DNA of 64,000 nucleotides, taken from positions 5,394,001 to 5,458,000 of the forward strand of contig JAEVHH010000003.1 in NCBI GenBank assembly GCA_017607445.1, in the 5' to 3' direction. The stretch is from Histoplasma ohiense. Lineage: Eukaryota; Ascomycota; Eurotiomycetes; Onygenales; Ajellomycetaceae. Every line of letters begins with the position of its first letter. Positions within the stretch are counted from its first letter, which is position 1. Position numbers and translations under genes: made by a program. Shown here one piece after another: positions 19,870 to 32,077 of the stretch. The notes under the pieces were generated by a model, which did not search any database, was not told the DNA's origin, and saw nothing but the letters and a program-made list of their open reading frames with translations.

Positions 19870-20715
19870 TGCTAGATTTTGCTCTTGGGAGGTTGGAGGA
19901 TATACATTATATTTTCTTTTCTTTTCTTTCCCCCCCTCCCTCCTTATTTATATTACTATTATTATAGTCGTTGTTTTCTATTGATGCGAACCATTTTTCG
20001 CCATTACGAAGCGGCGAGACGAAGAAATAAAATGACTATTTTTCCCCTAATATTCTATTTCCTGAAGAAAACACGTTACGCCTTTATATAAAAACGGATG
20101 TCATTCCAGGATGGGTGTTTTACCTTAACTCTTCCAACATGCATTTCTACTACAACTTTTTCACCACTCCTTTTGCATTCGGTTCGCTTCTGAGCCATTT
20201 GTCTCGATACTGTTGGAATCGTTATCTCAATTATGACGTGGGGTGTTAAGGGCTATCTAGTACTTACTTCTCTCACTCTGTAATTGTGTATTATATCTTG
20301 CTCAGCGCACGCGAGAGCTGGCTTTTTCCGCTTTAGAAATATGATAATTTAACGAATGTTCACCAAGCTTCCCCGAAAACTAATCTCCCAAACAAGCTTA
20401 TCCAATTTACGGTCCACCTGTTGATATTTCGCAGTCTCAGTATCGAAAGAATAAAAGAACAATATGTCCTACGGAAGGGCCTTTGACATAAATCTTGGCT
20501 CGGCAGAAAGAGAGCAAGGAAGGCAAAAATCTAGGCCCGGAACTCAAGATAGTTTACCACCTAATTTGTCCAGCCTTGTCTAATAATTAAAGAAATATCT
20601 TATATCTTATCCCAAAGGGAATATTAGCCTATCACCCTCAAATAAATAGCCCAACCCAAAATAGATTATACGAACAATCATCCTCAACAGCAACTTACCA
20701 AGGCGCACATCCACT
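19870..20715. other. Intergenic region after EMP24
   Basis: The 3' flank of EMP24 (T- and C-rich at 19910-19990) is followed by AT-rich sequence leading to the next + gene. No further gene was seen. Confidence 0.5.
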
Positions 20716-21531
20716 ATGTCGGAGGTGACGACAGCATTTGAACTCCATCTTCCGAACAGGCGTATTAATGCCTCAGATATGTCGCCGGAGTTCCTGAGAA
20801 GGCATCACCTAAAACATGGAAATGACCGCGGCGATGACGACGAGGATAAAGACGATCCGTTGTTGCATTTCTGCTGGCAACAGCAGAGGTGCGGCTCATG
20901 CCTGGAGGCCTCGAGAGCGTGCAGCTGGTGTCCTGATGTATGTCTCTATTTCTTTCTTGGGTTTATGTTTTCCTATATATATATAGGTATATAGGTGCGC
21001 ATGTATCCTTCTACCAAACCCACTACCATTCATCTTGTGTATTTCTATCATCCTCCTGCCTGCACATCGCTTCCCTGCAACACACATATTCACACAAAAT
21101 GAAAAGAAAGAAAGCTAATTAACCCTCCCCCGACTCAGTCTTCAACCTGCGTCCCTAACCGCTTTCCCTTCCCCCTCCTCGCCCCCCTAACCTCCCCTTC
21201 CATCTGCCCCCTAGGCTCCCGCGAGCGCTGGGAGCTACGCGCAGCCCCCCTCGGCTGCAACGTCAGCACCCTCACGTTCATGACCGGTGCGGTGTCGGTG
21301 TCGGGTACACTTGTGCTGGTGTTCGTGGGGTGGGTTATCGTTGTGCTTGGAAGGAAGGTATGGAGGGCTGTTCGGTTCCGGGGTGGGGGTCGGGAGAGGA
21401 TGAGGGGGAGGAGGAGCGGCGATTGGAGGTTTGATTTTAATGGTCGTGGTGGGGGGCGATGGTGGAATCTGGGGTCAGGGAGGAGGATTGTAGCTATTGT
21501 TGAGCAGGAAAGGAGGCCGTTGCTGGCTTAG
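20716..21531 (+). CDS. Cys-rich (PSI/plexin-repeat-like) single-pass membrane protein
   Basis: Two exons, 20716-20937 and 21139-21531, joined in phase 0 (GAT|GTATGT ... CTCAG|TCT), giving 204 residues. A hydrophilic acidic N-terminus (RGDDDEDKDDP) precedes a cluster of Cys and Trp at about 53-78 (FCWQQQRCGSCLEASRACSW CP then STC), continuing to C97 and a late LGCNVST. This spacing resembles a PSI/plexin-type disulfide module. One strong membrane span (SGTLVLVFVGWVIVVLG, about 127-143) is followed by a Gly/Arg-rich basic tail, so the Cys-rich part should be lumenal or extracellular. There is no classical N-terminal signal peptide. Function unknown; the family call rests on Cys spacing only. 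Confidence 0.75.
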
Positions 21532-21959
21532 ATGTGGATGGGTGGAACCTGGGGCTTCCTCTTATGCATTTTTTATGATTTACGACGTTTATGGTATGAT
21601 TATGGGGCTGGCTGGGAATAATATTTCATTGGGAGCTTTCTGGGAAGGATAGAAATTTTTTTTTTCCCCCATGGATTTGATTTTGGGGATTCTTGACTGA
21701 TTGAGATAATGCTTTTCTCGCCTTGATTCAGCAGCAGTTTGGCTTTCCATATAGATCTATTCCGTATATATTTATATCTCTAATCTCGACACCTGCCAGA
21801 GCGTTGATACTATCAGTCTCCTTGCCAAATTACCCCGAAGAGCCTCAAAGAGGGAGCAGCACCCAGCTGATACATATAAATATGTAAAAAATGCTGGCAA
21901 GAAATCCCCTACAAAACGATATTCATCGCCGCTCCAGCACGTTCTCCCAATTTTAGGAC
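21532..21959. other. Intergenic region between convergent genes
   Basis: This is the shared 3' flank of the + membrane-protein gene and the minus-strand DUF3237 gene. Nothing else was seen. Confidence 0.5.
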
Positions 21960-23349
21960 TTAAAAGGTAACCTTGCTAACTTTGTACTCCACAATTGGAG
22001 CTTCGCCCTTCTCGTATATGAAATGACCCCCCCCAACCCATACGCCCGTTTCGAGGCTTGCGTATTTTTCATCGCCAGTCTAGTTGAGATTGGTCATAAG
22101 TCAAGCGCAAGTTCAGGTTGTGGGGGTTTGGGTGGGGATGGGGAGAATATTCTTGGGTGACATATTTCCGCTGCGGTTTGGACATATAAAAGCAGTTCCT
22201 ACCTCGAAAGTCAGATGGATAACTACGATTCCAATTGGTCGTTAGCTGTATGCTCCGATTTATGAACCCTGAAATACTAGGAGGTCGCGGAGAAGATGCA
22301 AGAAACAAAACAAATAAAGGAAGAAATGGAAGAAACGGGCGAATAGAGGATTCATGGGGACTGTACATGAATTCCCAAACGAAGTAACCGTCGACTCCGA
22401 TTCACCACTCATGATCGCTTCTACGGCCGGAGTCATATCAACAATACCGGTATAGTTGAGATATATGGTCTGGTTATCGAGTTTTTACATTAGTTTTTGA
22501 TAACAACCGAAACTGAAACACGATTGGAAAAGGAAATGCAAAAGTATTACCACATCGTCTCGGGTCCTTCAAAAGGGGTGAGAAAATATTAGCCCATTGC
22601 CTCTATATTTTGCAATACCATGGATCTTCTACTTCGCCTGGCCAGGTGGTTAAAGAGGGCTTGTATTTGGGAGGCCATCGTGTATTGTTAAGAGATTTCA
22701 GAAATCTCTGGTGATGATTTGAGGGTCAGCTATACTTGATCACCCCATGCGCGTCGAGCCTCAAATGTTTACCATCCGGGTCGACGTGAATGTAATCGTT
22801 GCCCTGCCCGACAAATTCGCCACTGAGCGCTGGGGAGAATGTGCTTTCACTCTCGATATTTCCAGAGATCATGGGCTAGAGGATATAGAAAGTAAATCAT
22901 ATTAGACAATAAGTCGCTCTATTTTCTATAAGTATCTGAACTCCGCGTAGAAGGGCGTAAGGGAGATTGATTGATGTATACCGTAACCATAAGCTTGGTT
23001 CCGCGTGAAAAACTTCCTGTTTGTCCGAGTTGATAGATCAGAGTGTATCCGATTTTATTGTCATTTGCTTGCTTGATAACATTGTATCGTGGCTGAATTA
23101 AATCCCGTGGGGTTTTTGTATTGGTGGGAGGATTATTTTCAATCTAGCTCACCAACAGCAGTCGGAGGTTTGATTTTGACCTGTTTTTCATTTTTGTTTT
23201 TCAACCGATTTGGTCAGTATGCCTCTTTGGTGTATCAATCGGGGTTATCCAAGTCGTCATTGAACTCCAGCAACAAACGAGGGTGATGCGGGGTATAGCT
23301 CATTTACCTGCATCGTAAAGGCTGGCTCGAGGCTTGGGAAGTGGGCCAT
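21960..23349 (-). CDS. DUF3237 family protein, eight exons
   Basis: Exons: 23349-23308, 23180-23153, 23016-22982, 22875-22736, 22566-22551, 22469-22367, 22222-22203 and 22079-21960. They total 504 nt and 167 residues. Every junction has GT..AG and keeps the frame. The product opens MAHFPSLEPAFTMQ and carries the DUF3237 hallmarks FVGQGNDYIHVDPDGKHLRL, DAHGVIK, IYLNYTGIVDMTP, TSFGNSFIHLTFETGDEKY and VWVGGGHFI. It ends VEYKVSKVTF. Three exons are only 16, 20 and 28 nt, and no single frame is longer than about 50 codons, so automated annotation could easily miss it. No signal peptide. DUF3237 proteins form a small beta-barrel with no firmly assigned reaction. It is probably cytosolic, and no partner is suggested by neighbours. 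Confidence 0.9.
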
Positions 23350-24222
23350 GATTGTGCAGTTTGTCAACTCGATTCGCGTTGACTACTAGGACGGATGGGA
23401 GGGAATATATGTGAAAGACTATAAGCAACAATTGAGAGCGGGAAAAGGAATGTCGAGAAGGGGGAGCGAATGTTTGCAGATGAAATATTACATGCCTGTT
23501 ATACCCCACACTAAATTTTGCCCATTTCTTCCCCTGCTGCACCATTTCGTACCTAGGTAGAAAGAGATTCTTAAAAATCTAGCAGGAGACAAGAGAGGTA
23601 GTTCGGTACTAATGCGAACAGCCAGTTCGGGATTACTTGAGACCTTGTCGAAGATGAGGTGCAATTTTGAGGCATTATTCCATCTATTTGACTCAAACTG
23701 CTCCAACACTCATCCAAGTAATTCGATAGACCCTGCTTTTTCTTCCTTGCCTTTCAGCGAACTTGCCAGATCAAGAATTCTTCAATTGAGTTCATTAAAA
23801 GGGGTTTCCCCATCATCGCAAATGGCCCTGTGGCTTGGGGTTTATCCTCAATTCTTTATCTTGCGTCAAGATCTCTCAAGAATTTGGATCAGTCCAAACA
23901 GCGATATTTTCAATGTTCGGGTGGAAGGTTGAAGCGGGTATGACGTCACATGACAAGAGACCATTTTTCCTGTTTCGGACTGGTTCCAGCCCTAGTCGAT
24001 CCACCGAACAATATTCATTCCAGGATGTTTTACTAGTATTTTTCTAGACTGAATCAGGCGATGTACTGCAGATGTCAAATGCAACAAAAGACGGCAGCAG
24101 TGTTCATGTTTTCCCTTGCTTGATGCCTAGATTTCCTTTCACAAATTTCCAGTCCGCCCTTAAATGCTCTTGAGCTACTATCACCGTTGGCTCAATTGCC
24201 AACCTGGAGGAGTGTAGGGACC
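23350..24222. other. Divergent promoter region (DUF3237 gene / PPN1)
   Basis: The minus-strand DUF3237 gene and PPN1 diverge from here. A frame of about 106 codons on the + strand (23612-23932) has no recognisable motif and is not called. Confidence 0.5.
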
Positions 24223-26326
24223 ATGGTCAAGTTAGTCCTAGCTCTCTTGCTCCTAGCATCTCGGCCGCTCTGGACTTCTGCTGGCGATGATGCACAAGAA
24301 GCTAAAGATGGAAAGCTTCATGGTCGTTTTTTACATATCACTGGTTTGTTGTCCTGATGTTCCCAAGCCCTCAAAATGCGGAATGCATATCGATGCTAAC
24401 ATCAGTCGTGAAGATATACATGTTGATCCGAATTACAAACCAAATTCCAATGCCGACGGGGATCACGATTGTCACAGAGGGTCTGGACATGCAGGCTTTT
24501 TCGGAGCTGTCGGCTCTGATTGCGACTCCCCTCTCACCCTGGTAAACGCAACAGTCGCGTGGATTCAAGACAACCTCGCAGACTCGATCGACTTTGTTAT
24601 TTGGACAGGCGATGCGGCACGCCACGACAGTGATGAAAAAATACCACGTACGGAGAAAGAGGTTCTCCAGTTGAACCAGTTGTTGGCCAGCAAATTCCAT
24701 GACATCGTTTCTACATCAAATGGGAAGAAAAAGGAAATGCGAATTCCATTCGTCCTTACAATCGGGAATAATGATGTAATGCCCCACAATATCTTGAAGA
24801 AGGGACCTAATACCTGGACGAAGAACTTTGCCAGTATCTGGGATCCTTTTATTCCTGAGGAACAGCACCACTCATTTGTTCACGGTGGCTGGTTTTATGT
24901 AGAAGTCATTCCCCACCGATTGGCTGTTTTCAGTCTTAATACGATGTACTTCTTCAGCTCAAATAGTGCTGTTGACGGATGTGCGAGTGAAGACGAACCC
25001 GGATATGAACATATGGAGTGGTTGCGGGTCCAGCTCCAGTTCATCAGGAAAAGGGACATGAAAGCAATTCTAATTGGACACGTTCCTCCGGCCAGGACAG
25101 ATTCCAAGGAGAACTGGGATGAGACATGCTGGCAAAAATACACGCTCTGGCTACAGCAGTACCGTGATATAATCGTTGGGAGCATGTTTGGACATATGAA
25201 TATCGATCATTTTATGCTCCAGGACACGAAAGATATTAAGATCGGTGATGGGGGAACCAAATCTCTGCTCAGGCTGGCGAAGCGGGACAGCAGTGACGAT
25301 CAGACGGTGTCCATACAATCACGCATGAATTATTTAACAAGTCTGAGGGATTCTTGGGCACGGTTGCCATCTCCACCCGATACATCATCTTCCGCCTGTT
25401 CAGAGGGTGGTGTCGATAGTAAACTTAACCACAAATCTCATCTCGGTTTAGTTTGGGGTTTGAAACCCCAAGGCAAGAAGAAGGATATGAGAAAATATCT
25501 GAAGGCCATTGGTGGGCCTTGGGCGGAAAGATTCAGCATATCCCTTGTTTCGCCCAGCGTGATTCCAGACTACTATCCGACCTTGCGCGTGATCGAGTAC
25601 AATGTATCCGGTCTAGAGAACGCTAAGATTTGGTCGGAAGCAACTTCGCATCACAAAAAATGGCAACAGCCGACATTACCTTTGCTTGAGGATGTCGATA
25701 TTGGCACCCAGGATCTGCAGGAAGAAAGCAGAAAGAAAAAGAAAAAGAAGCCAAAAATGCCAAAATTCGAATCTCCGGAACCACCATCTACGACATCGCC
25801 ACCAGGACCTGCGTATTCGAACCAGCCGCTAACCCTGCTTTCATACACACAATACTTTGCCAATTTAACAGAACTCAATAATATCCAAACGATGAGTTAT
25901 ACAGCTGGCCGAGATCACAACCAAAAACTTCTCAAGCATGACCCGCGAGAATCCGACGATGGCCTCCAGCCAAGGAAGTTCTCCTTTGAAGTTTTTTACG
26001 ATACCAAAACAGACAAAGTATATAATTTGAAGGATTTGACGGTCAAGAGCTTCCTGAATCTCGCGAGAGGGATTGCAGAGAAGAAGAAGGCCTCAGGTGG
26101 GAGGAGAACAGAAGCAGACCTAGCTCCTGGTTACCTAGATGGGAAGGCAAAAACGCCGCCAGAGGAAAAGGGAAATGAGTCGCCCGTAAATCTGAATCAA
26201 GGTCCCTCATTGAATTATTTGTGCACGGGGATGGAAGCATCGCCTCCGATGACGCCGTCTCGCGATAGTCTTTGGTCCGTGTTCGTGCGGCGGGCATTCG
26301 TGGGGTTTGTCGACGATAACGCATGA
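24223..26326 (+). CDS. PPN1: Vacuolar endopolyphosphatase
   Basis: Two exons, 24223-24343 and 24414-26326, joined in phase 1 (ACTG|GTTTGT ... GTGAAG|AT), giving 677 residues. The splice is needed to restore the first metal motif: HITDIHVDPNYKP (D41, H43). Further metallophosphatase motifs are GDAARHD (106-112), GNND (158-161), IGHVPPA and the late GHMNIDHF, together supplying the usual two-metal ligands. Residues 1-20 form an uncleaved signal anchor, so the enzyme is a type II membrane protein, as known for Ppn1. It cuts long polyphosphate chains internally in the vacuole. A Lys-rich loop (ESRKKKKKKPKMPKF) and disordered insert split the C-terminal part. A longer reading of exon 2 alone would start at a false ATG (24287) and lose D41 context. 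Confidence 0.95.
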
Positions 26327-27932
26327 GCGACTATTTATGCAACAGGGGATTGAGGGAATATTTTTCAACAAATGATTACATATAATTTTCCCTTCTTTTC
26401 CTTCTCCCTATATATCCGTATATATTTACTTTTCACACCAGGCGTTTCTGGATTTCTCTAGTTGTTTTTTTGGTTCTATCAATCTCTCTATTCATCTATT
26501 TACTTTTTGGCCTTTTCATACCCGATCCTTGAACGCCGTATATCCGGTATTAATACAAATTTGCCTTAAAAGACTACGTTTTCATTTTAGTGTTATGGAC
26601 GTTTTCCCCTTCTTCATAATTTCGAACACTGGTTATCTCCTTATGTATATTATACCTTTGATGCATGCTTATGGTTTGTGCGTCATATCCTACGTTCCCT
26701 GCAGGCCCATCATACTATTTTTCCTTGTTTTGCTTTTAATAATGACTTAATTTGGGGATTGCATGATTATAGTGTTCTCATCAGAGAGTATTGCAATGGA
26801 GGCATGTAATTTCGAATGGTTGGAGAAAAATAGGAAGTTGTTGGTGAAGGTTCAGAAACGATGTTCTCTTTTCACTCTTTTTCTTTCTTTCTCAAGTAAG
26901 AGGATGCTATAGCAGGGGTTTAGTGGAGGAGGGTGATCCGAGTCCTGCTGCGAAGTCGCAACGGGCGCAGCACTCCGCTTTGATCGGTGTGACAAGGCGC
27001 CGCCTTTGTCATCGATTCTCAAAGGAGCAACATATTTACCACCGATGGAAGGAAATTTTGTTCAATGGCGATGAGATGTTCCTCTCAGCATTTCTCCGGC
27101 CCAGCTGTCAATCCCGTGGAAGGAATTCAGTGTCCTCAGTCTCTTAGAGATACGGCTCACTCAGAAATAGAGTGAATCAATACAGTAAATTTGGTGGGAC
27201 TCTTTTTAAAAAAGAGAAAAAAGGGCTAAATGTAGCTAGAGAAGAGAGTAGTTGTTACTATGGGTTTTGGTGTTGTCTCATTTTGTTGCTCGAAAGGCCA
27301 ACCGCTCATGATAAAGACGGAGGGTATGAATGGACAATCGACAATGGTCAATGTCATCCTCCCAGACCACAAAAGGGATATCTTCATCGCATACGACAAA
27401 AAAAAAGGACGAAGGATTGATTCCTTTTGACAAGAAAGGGTGGTTTTTATGGGGAGATATTTGGATCTTTCTTATGGGGAAAAAGAAGAATAGAAAGGCG
27501 CCCGAGGATGATGGTCTGGTTCCCTTTATGGTGTTCACTTGTCAAACCTAGAACGCTGGTATATTTATATCTTGTTGCAATACAAAAGGGCTTTGTTCGA
27601 GGGTTTAAAGGAATAGATGATGTTTCTAGTACAATAGGCATGACCACGAGAGGGATAGATTATATATTTAGCGCATGGCCTTGCTCGATTACTTCACAAT
27701 TAGCGTCAGGATATCAAAGTATCATGAAGAGTTACTAATCGCTGTCGAAAACCTGTGCTGGACCTAACGTTGGAAGGTAGCAAGCAGCGAGTCTTTATGA
27801 GTTAGTTGAATACGCAGCTTCCGGAGTATGATGCCCCTTAAGTAACACCACAGCTCGGGGAAGGCTAATTGGTCTAAGTCGTTAAGATCTTGTGTGTAGG
27901 ATTAGTGTTTATATAAGGATAATAACAATCGA
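26327..27932. other. Intergenic region, 1.6 kb
   Basis: T-rich 3' flank of PPN1, then sequence with A-rich runs (for example near 27210 and 27400) and no supportable gene. Open frames around 27172-27738 overlap each other on both strands and carry no motif. Confidence 0.5.
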
Positions 27933-28691
27933 ATGGCAAGCGGTAATGATCAACCGGTAAGTATCGCTGAATCCCTTAGCTGGATTTATTAACATAGCTG
28001 TTTGCTGATACTGGTCATGTATAGGAGACTGGCGAAGCTTCGGGAGGTGGCAATCGTTCACGTACGTGAAAATAGTGTCGTAAATCCAGTCCTTGAGTTA
28101 CTACAGGAAGATGCCAAAGCTAACAATAGCCTTTTCCCATAAATAGATCCTAGGGGTGCGAGGTGGACGGAGGAAGAAGAGATGTGGCTTATCGTCAATA
28201 CCATTGACCAACACAGCAACGAATGGCTAGCGCAAAACATACCAGGGGGAAACGGGAGAACTTCAAACTCCATCGCAAGCCACCTGGCAGAGCTTCGCAC
28301 AAAGGGCAAGCTTCCTCGAGGATGGAGATGGGCGAATATAAATGGGGTGCCAGACTGGACAATCGAAGAGGACCTGGAAATAATAGAGTGGATCCTTCAC
28401 GGAAAAAGGAGAATTGACGCTCAAGTGTTCGTTGCGGCTGATCGTTCTGGAGAAGCAATTAAACGTCGTGCAGGATTCTTGATGGCGGATGACGAATTTG
28501 TTGCCACTGTCTATGCCGTAGACGAAAGTGTTCGGTTGGCGCAGCTCCAGTATGACATGGCTCTGGAAGGGCCGGAAAAGCAGGCAGCGTACGCAGTCCT
28601 CGTGAATGCTGAGAACAACGGTGAACAGATTATCCGTGAGGCGTTGCAGAAGACGCTGGATGGTTCGGTGTATGAAGCATTTCGTTGGTAG
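27933..28691 (+). CDS. Protein with two Myb/SANT-like repeats
   Basis: Three exons, 27933-27956, 28025-28061 and 28147-28691, giving 201 residues. The first exon codes only MASGNDQP, and its donor GTAAGT is strong. Two helical repeats begin with similar Trp-Thr-acidic motifs: RWTEEEEMWLIVNTI (27-67) and DWTIEEDLEIIEWIL (91-132). Each is followed by a third helix-like segment (RTSNSIASHL; RSGEAIKRRAGFL). This is the Myb/SANT-like arrangement, suggesting a small DNA- or chromatin-binding protein. The C-terminus (VYAVDESVRLAQLQYD onward) is helical and unrecognised. No named orthologue; function is inferred from fold only. Confidence 0.8.
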
Positions 28692-31600
28692 GAAACTATG
28701 TATACTTTGTGGGGTGTAGAAAATAAGATGATAGTGATAGATTGAGAGAGGCGCATTTTACTCTGCCTCGGGTTAGACACTAGATTTGGGTATCAATAGT
28801 TTTCTTCTGGGATTTACCATATATTGATATTGTCTGGATTTCATGGGCCTTGCATGATGGATAGAAACCGCCGGATGTCGGAGGTGTTTTGGTTTAAAAG
28901 TGAAATAAACGGAGAAGAGTGAAGAAGATTAGTATCCATGTCTAATGAACGCAGCTTAATCCCTGACATTGCCATTTATTATTAGCCACTCTTGTAGGAA
29001 ATTTGTGAACCCGTCAAAAAACTGATGGGATCGTAGTGAGAACTGAAGGTTTGCTAGTATTTTAGCTAACCTTTGCTTGCAACATGGACTCCTTGAAGCC
29101 AGAAATACGGCCTCTCGTCTTGTCACGAAAGACAGACATAAGAAGGTTGAATAGACCATACTAGTATTCTATGGACAGTGAACCAACCTTCTACATAATA
29201 CCTCCATCATAAAGTCATCAAGCTGGGTTTTATTCTCCGGCTGGTCTGTGTGTTGTTTCCAGAATGGTGGAACCTGGCGACACCCAAATAAGTCTGTCTG
29301 TGGAGTGGCTTCACGCCCTGAGGACCTCAGGGTTTAAGTTGCTTGTTAGTAAACGTTGTTTTGGGATATGGAGTGGTGTTTTCACCGCCTTTTTTAAGGC
29401 GATGGCACTCCAGCAGCTATTCGTTTTCGAGCGGCATGCTTTATGCTCTACCAAATTTTTGCAATAAACGCATTGTAATCTGGGGTGCTCTTGACGAGAA
29501 TGTGTGAGATTGGCAGGCGGAACGTGATTTTTGTTCGATAAGCTGTATATGATCACAGGAGAGAATCGAAAATAGTAAATTCCAGCTTGGATTCCGCAGT
29601 CGAAGTCGTCTGTGGCTGGATCGAATGTTGATTGACTTTTTGGCGTGTTGGCACCAGAGGCTGGGTGGCTGAGCTTTCCAGGATTTGTGCTGGTTTTTAA
29701 GATTACTATGACATCTGTACCACAGATATTGGTTCGCCAGGCTTGCACACATGGTGAAGCAGCTCCTAGAGTGCCACATAACTGGAAAATATATAAATTT
29801 CAAATCGTCTGGGTGGGAGCACAGACGAGAAATTTTGTGTCGCGGGAACTTCACCATGATTGCTTCATCTGTCGTTCCTTGCACGTGCCACGCTGGCAAG
29901 GAGCAGGGGAATTGTCGCTCTCGAGCCGCTGTTGAACTTTGGTGTAGTCGTCGATTAGTTTAGCTGCCCGAAACTGGGGGAGAAGTGTTCGAATTGTCTG
30001 GCACCGAGAAGGCGCCTGACAGCCGAACTAACACCCTTGCACTTCAAAGTTTGGCAGGTTTCTACTATTCTAGTTCGTTCCCTTTCTTGTTTGCCTCGGA
30101 CAGGCTCATTTTCCTATTCGAGAAGAATAATGACGCTTTGATGAGCCTCACATCGGTTGGCGATATCTCCCAGTTCTCGATTAGCGCTGGACCTGGTTTG
30201 GGCAAAGGCTTACCTAGCCAAAGCCAGCCAGGGTTAAGAGGGTCCTGGATTAAAATGAAGAGCCCTGGCATTGACACGTAACTTGCGACGGCTCTAGTTC
30301 GCTTTGGCGTGCATGCCACCTGCACCAGCTCAACAGTCGTGCCAGAGTTGTAGGCTTGTAGCCAGGCTTTTTCTCGGGTGAGACGAGGCTGGATCGCAGT
30401 TGCATAACTACCACTGCTGTCGCTGCCCCTGCCGTTATTCTCAGGGAGCCCTGCACTCAGGAGGGTATGATAACGATAAAAAAGTCGACGGCCAAATCTC
30501 CACACTGAATCGTTAATTTTTGACAGGAATGGCTGGATGGATCTGTGAGAACTGAGGGGAATGCAAAGATAGCGACCGAAAAGCCAGACACGAATAACTG
30601 ACTCCCCTCCAGACCTGCAACAGAGGTGTCCAGTCCGTTGGGAGGTGCCCGTTAAGCGATCAAAAATTCTCGTGCTGCTCGCCGCCACATCGGGGCTAGT
30701 GCCGTCGTCTTGCCCTTCCCAGACCTCAATTTGCTTCTCATGCGAACATCTGCGCGAGAGAAACACTTACTCCGTACACATTGACAGGTCGACAGACTCT
30801 TGCTCAGTGGCCATTGGGGGCTCTGTCTCTGCCCAGATTCCCTTCCTGTTTCCCCCTTCAATCGCCATGGTCTCTTCCTGTATTTATTTTGCCTCGTTCT
30901 GATGCAACTAGTTTTGTAAGTCATCTCAACCCCTTGTACTCTCATTCAGTGCCCTGTTGGTCTGTGTTCGCTCTCCTTTGCGCCCAATTGCAAAACAATG
31001 AATCGAATTCCTTCTGCAGTACAGCCACAAACTCTTGTTCTTCTTTCTTGCTCCCTCCGGGCAGCATTGGATTGCAATCTTACCATTGGTTGAGCTTTTA
31101 ATTCTTCTGACGAATCGGCGGTTTGTAGCCAGTGTACTGAACAGTCCACGTTGGAGAGGTATGTCATTGGGCTGTCATTCCTAAAGACGTTGATAGTCAC
31201 TGGCCTATATAATTATGGTGATGGAGCCTGGAAGCTGACAGATGGCTCAGAGCTTCCAGCCATCTCTTTCTTTGTTCCGGCATTTGTATATTATTCCCTC
31301 TCTTCGGCTTTCTCCTCTACCTTGTACTGTTAATCCAACTCACCTCACACGATCTTTTGGTAACTCACGGCCGATACACCTATTGCAACACGTTTCGATA
31401 TCATCTGTAACGATAAATACAAGTCTTCTTAAGAAGAACGCGTTCCTTACGATTCTACTCACGAATCCTGCCGGCGGTTTTAAGCCAACGAAGTTCACGT
31501 TTCTTAGGACCAACTTTTACGACATTCAATTCTTCTGTCGATACGTCCCAGATTACGCACTTTAACGAGGGACATTTCAGCAATTAACTTGTTTCTGCGA

Positions 31601-32077
31601 GTCGACCAAAAAGGGGAATTATTATTAGCCCAGACCATCCCTCAGATTGGTTGTTTGATGATTATAACAGGGTCGAATCCTAAGCGCTCTTCTTTTACCG
31701 GTCCCCTGCACACTATCAAGGATTCCAGGCGGCAAACATCCGGAACCAACAAAACAATATTTTGGATTATCGAGACTGAACTTAAGCGCTGGAGTTGGAT
31801 CAATACCTGTTGCCAGGTAAGCGCGCTCGTTTTATTTTGCGCATGACATTTCAAACATCTCCCCCTTTGCCGCCGAGCTATTTAAGCCAAGGACTTTAAT
31901 CTCTTTATTCTACCATAGTGATCTATTATATTCTATGTTTGGGATTTGAGATGTTCGGTTGTACTATTTAATACTCCTATTTTCCGCTTCATTTGACCTT
32001 TGCTTCAAATCTCAATTCTTAATATTTTATTTCAATATCGTTTTTTTTTTTTTTTGTTGTTACACGCCGTCCACAAA
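28692..32077. other. Long intergenic region, 3.4 kb
   Basis: No gene could be supported. The longest open frame (30065-30766, minus) has no ATG at its start and no motif. The last few hundred bases before 32078 are T-rich, with a run of about 15 T at 32041-32055, and likely include the 5' UTR of the next gene. Confidence 0.5.

Noticed and set aside
30065..30766. 233-codon open frame on the minus strand
   Set aside because: It opens with GTG, not ATG, has no recognisable domain, and other frames overlap it on both strands.
31660..31690. GGGTCGAATCC resembling a tRNA B box
   Set aside because: No matching A box, acceptor stem or anticodon arm could be folded around it.
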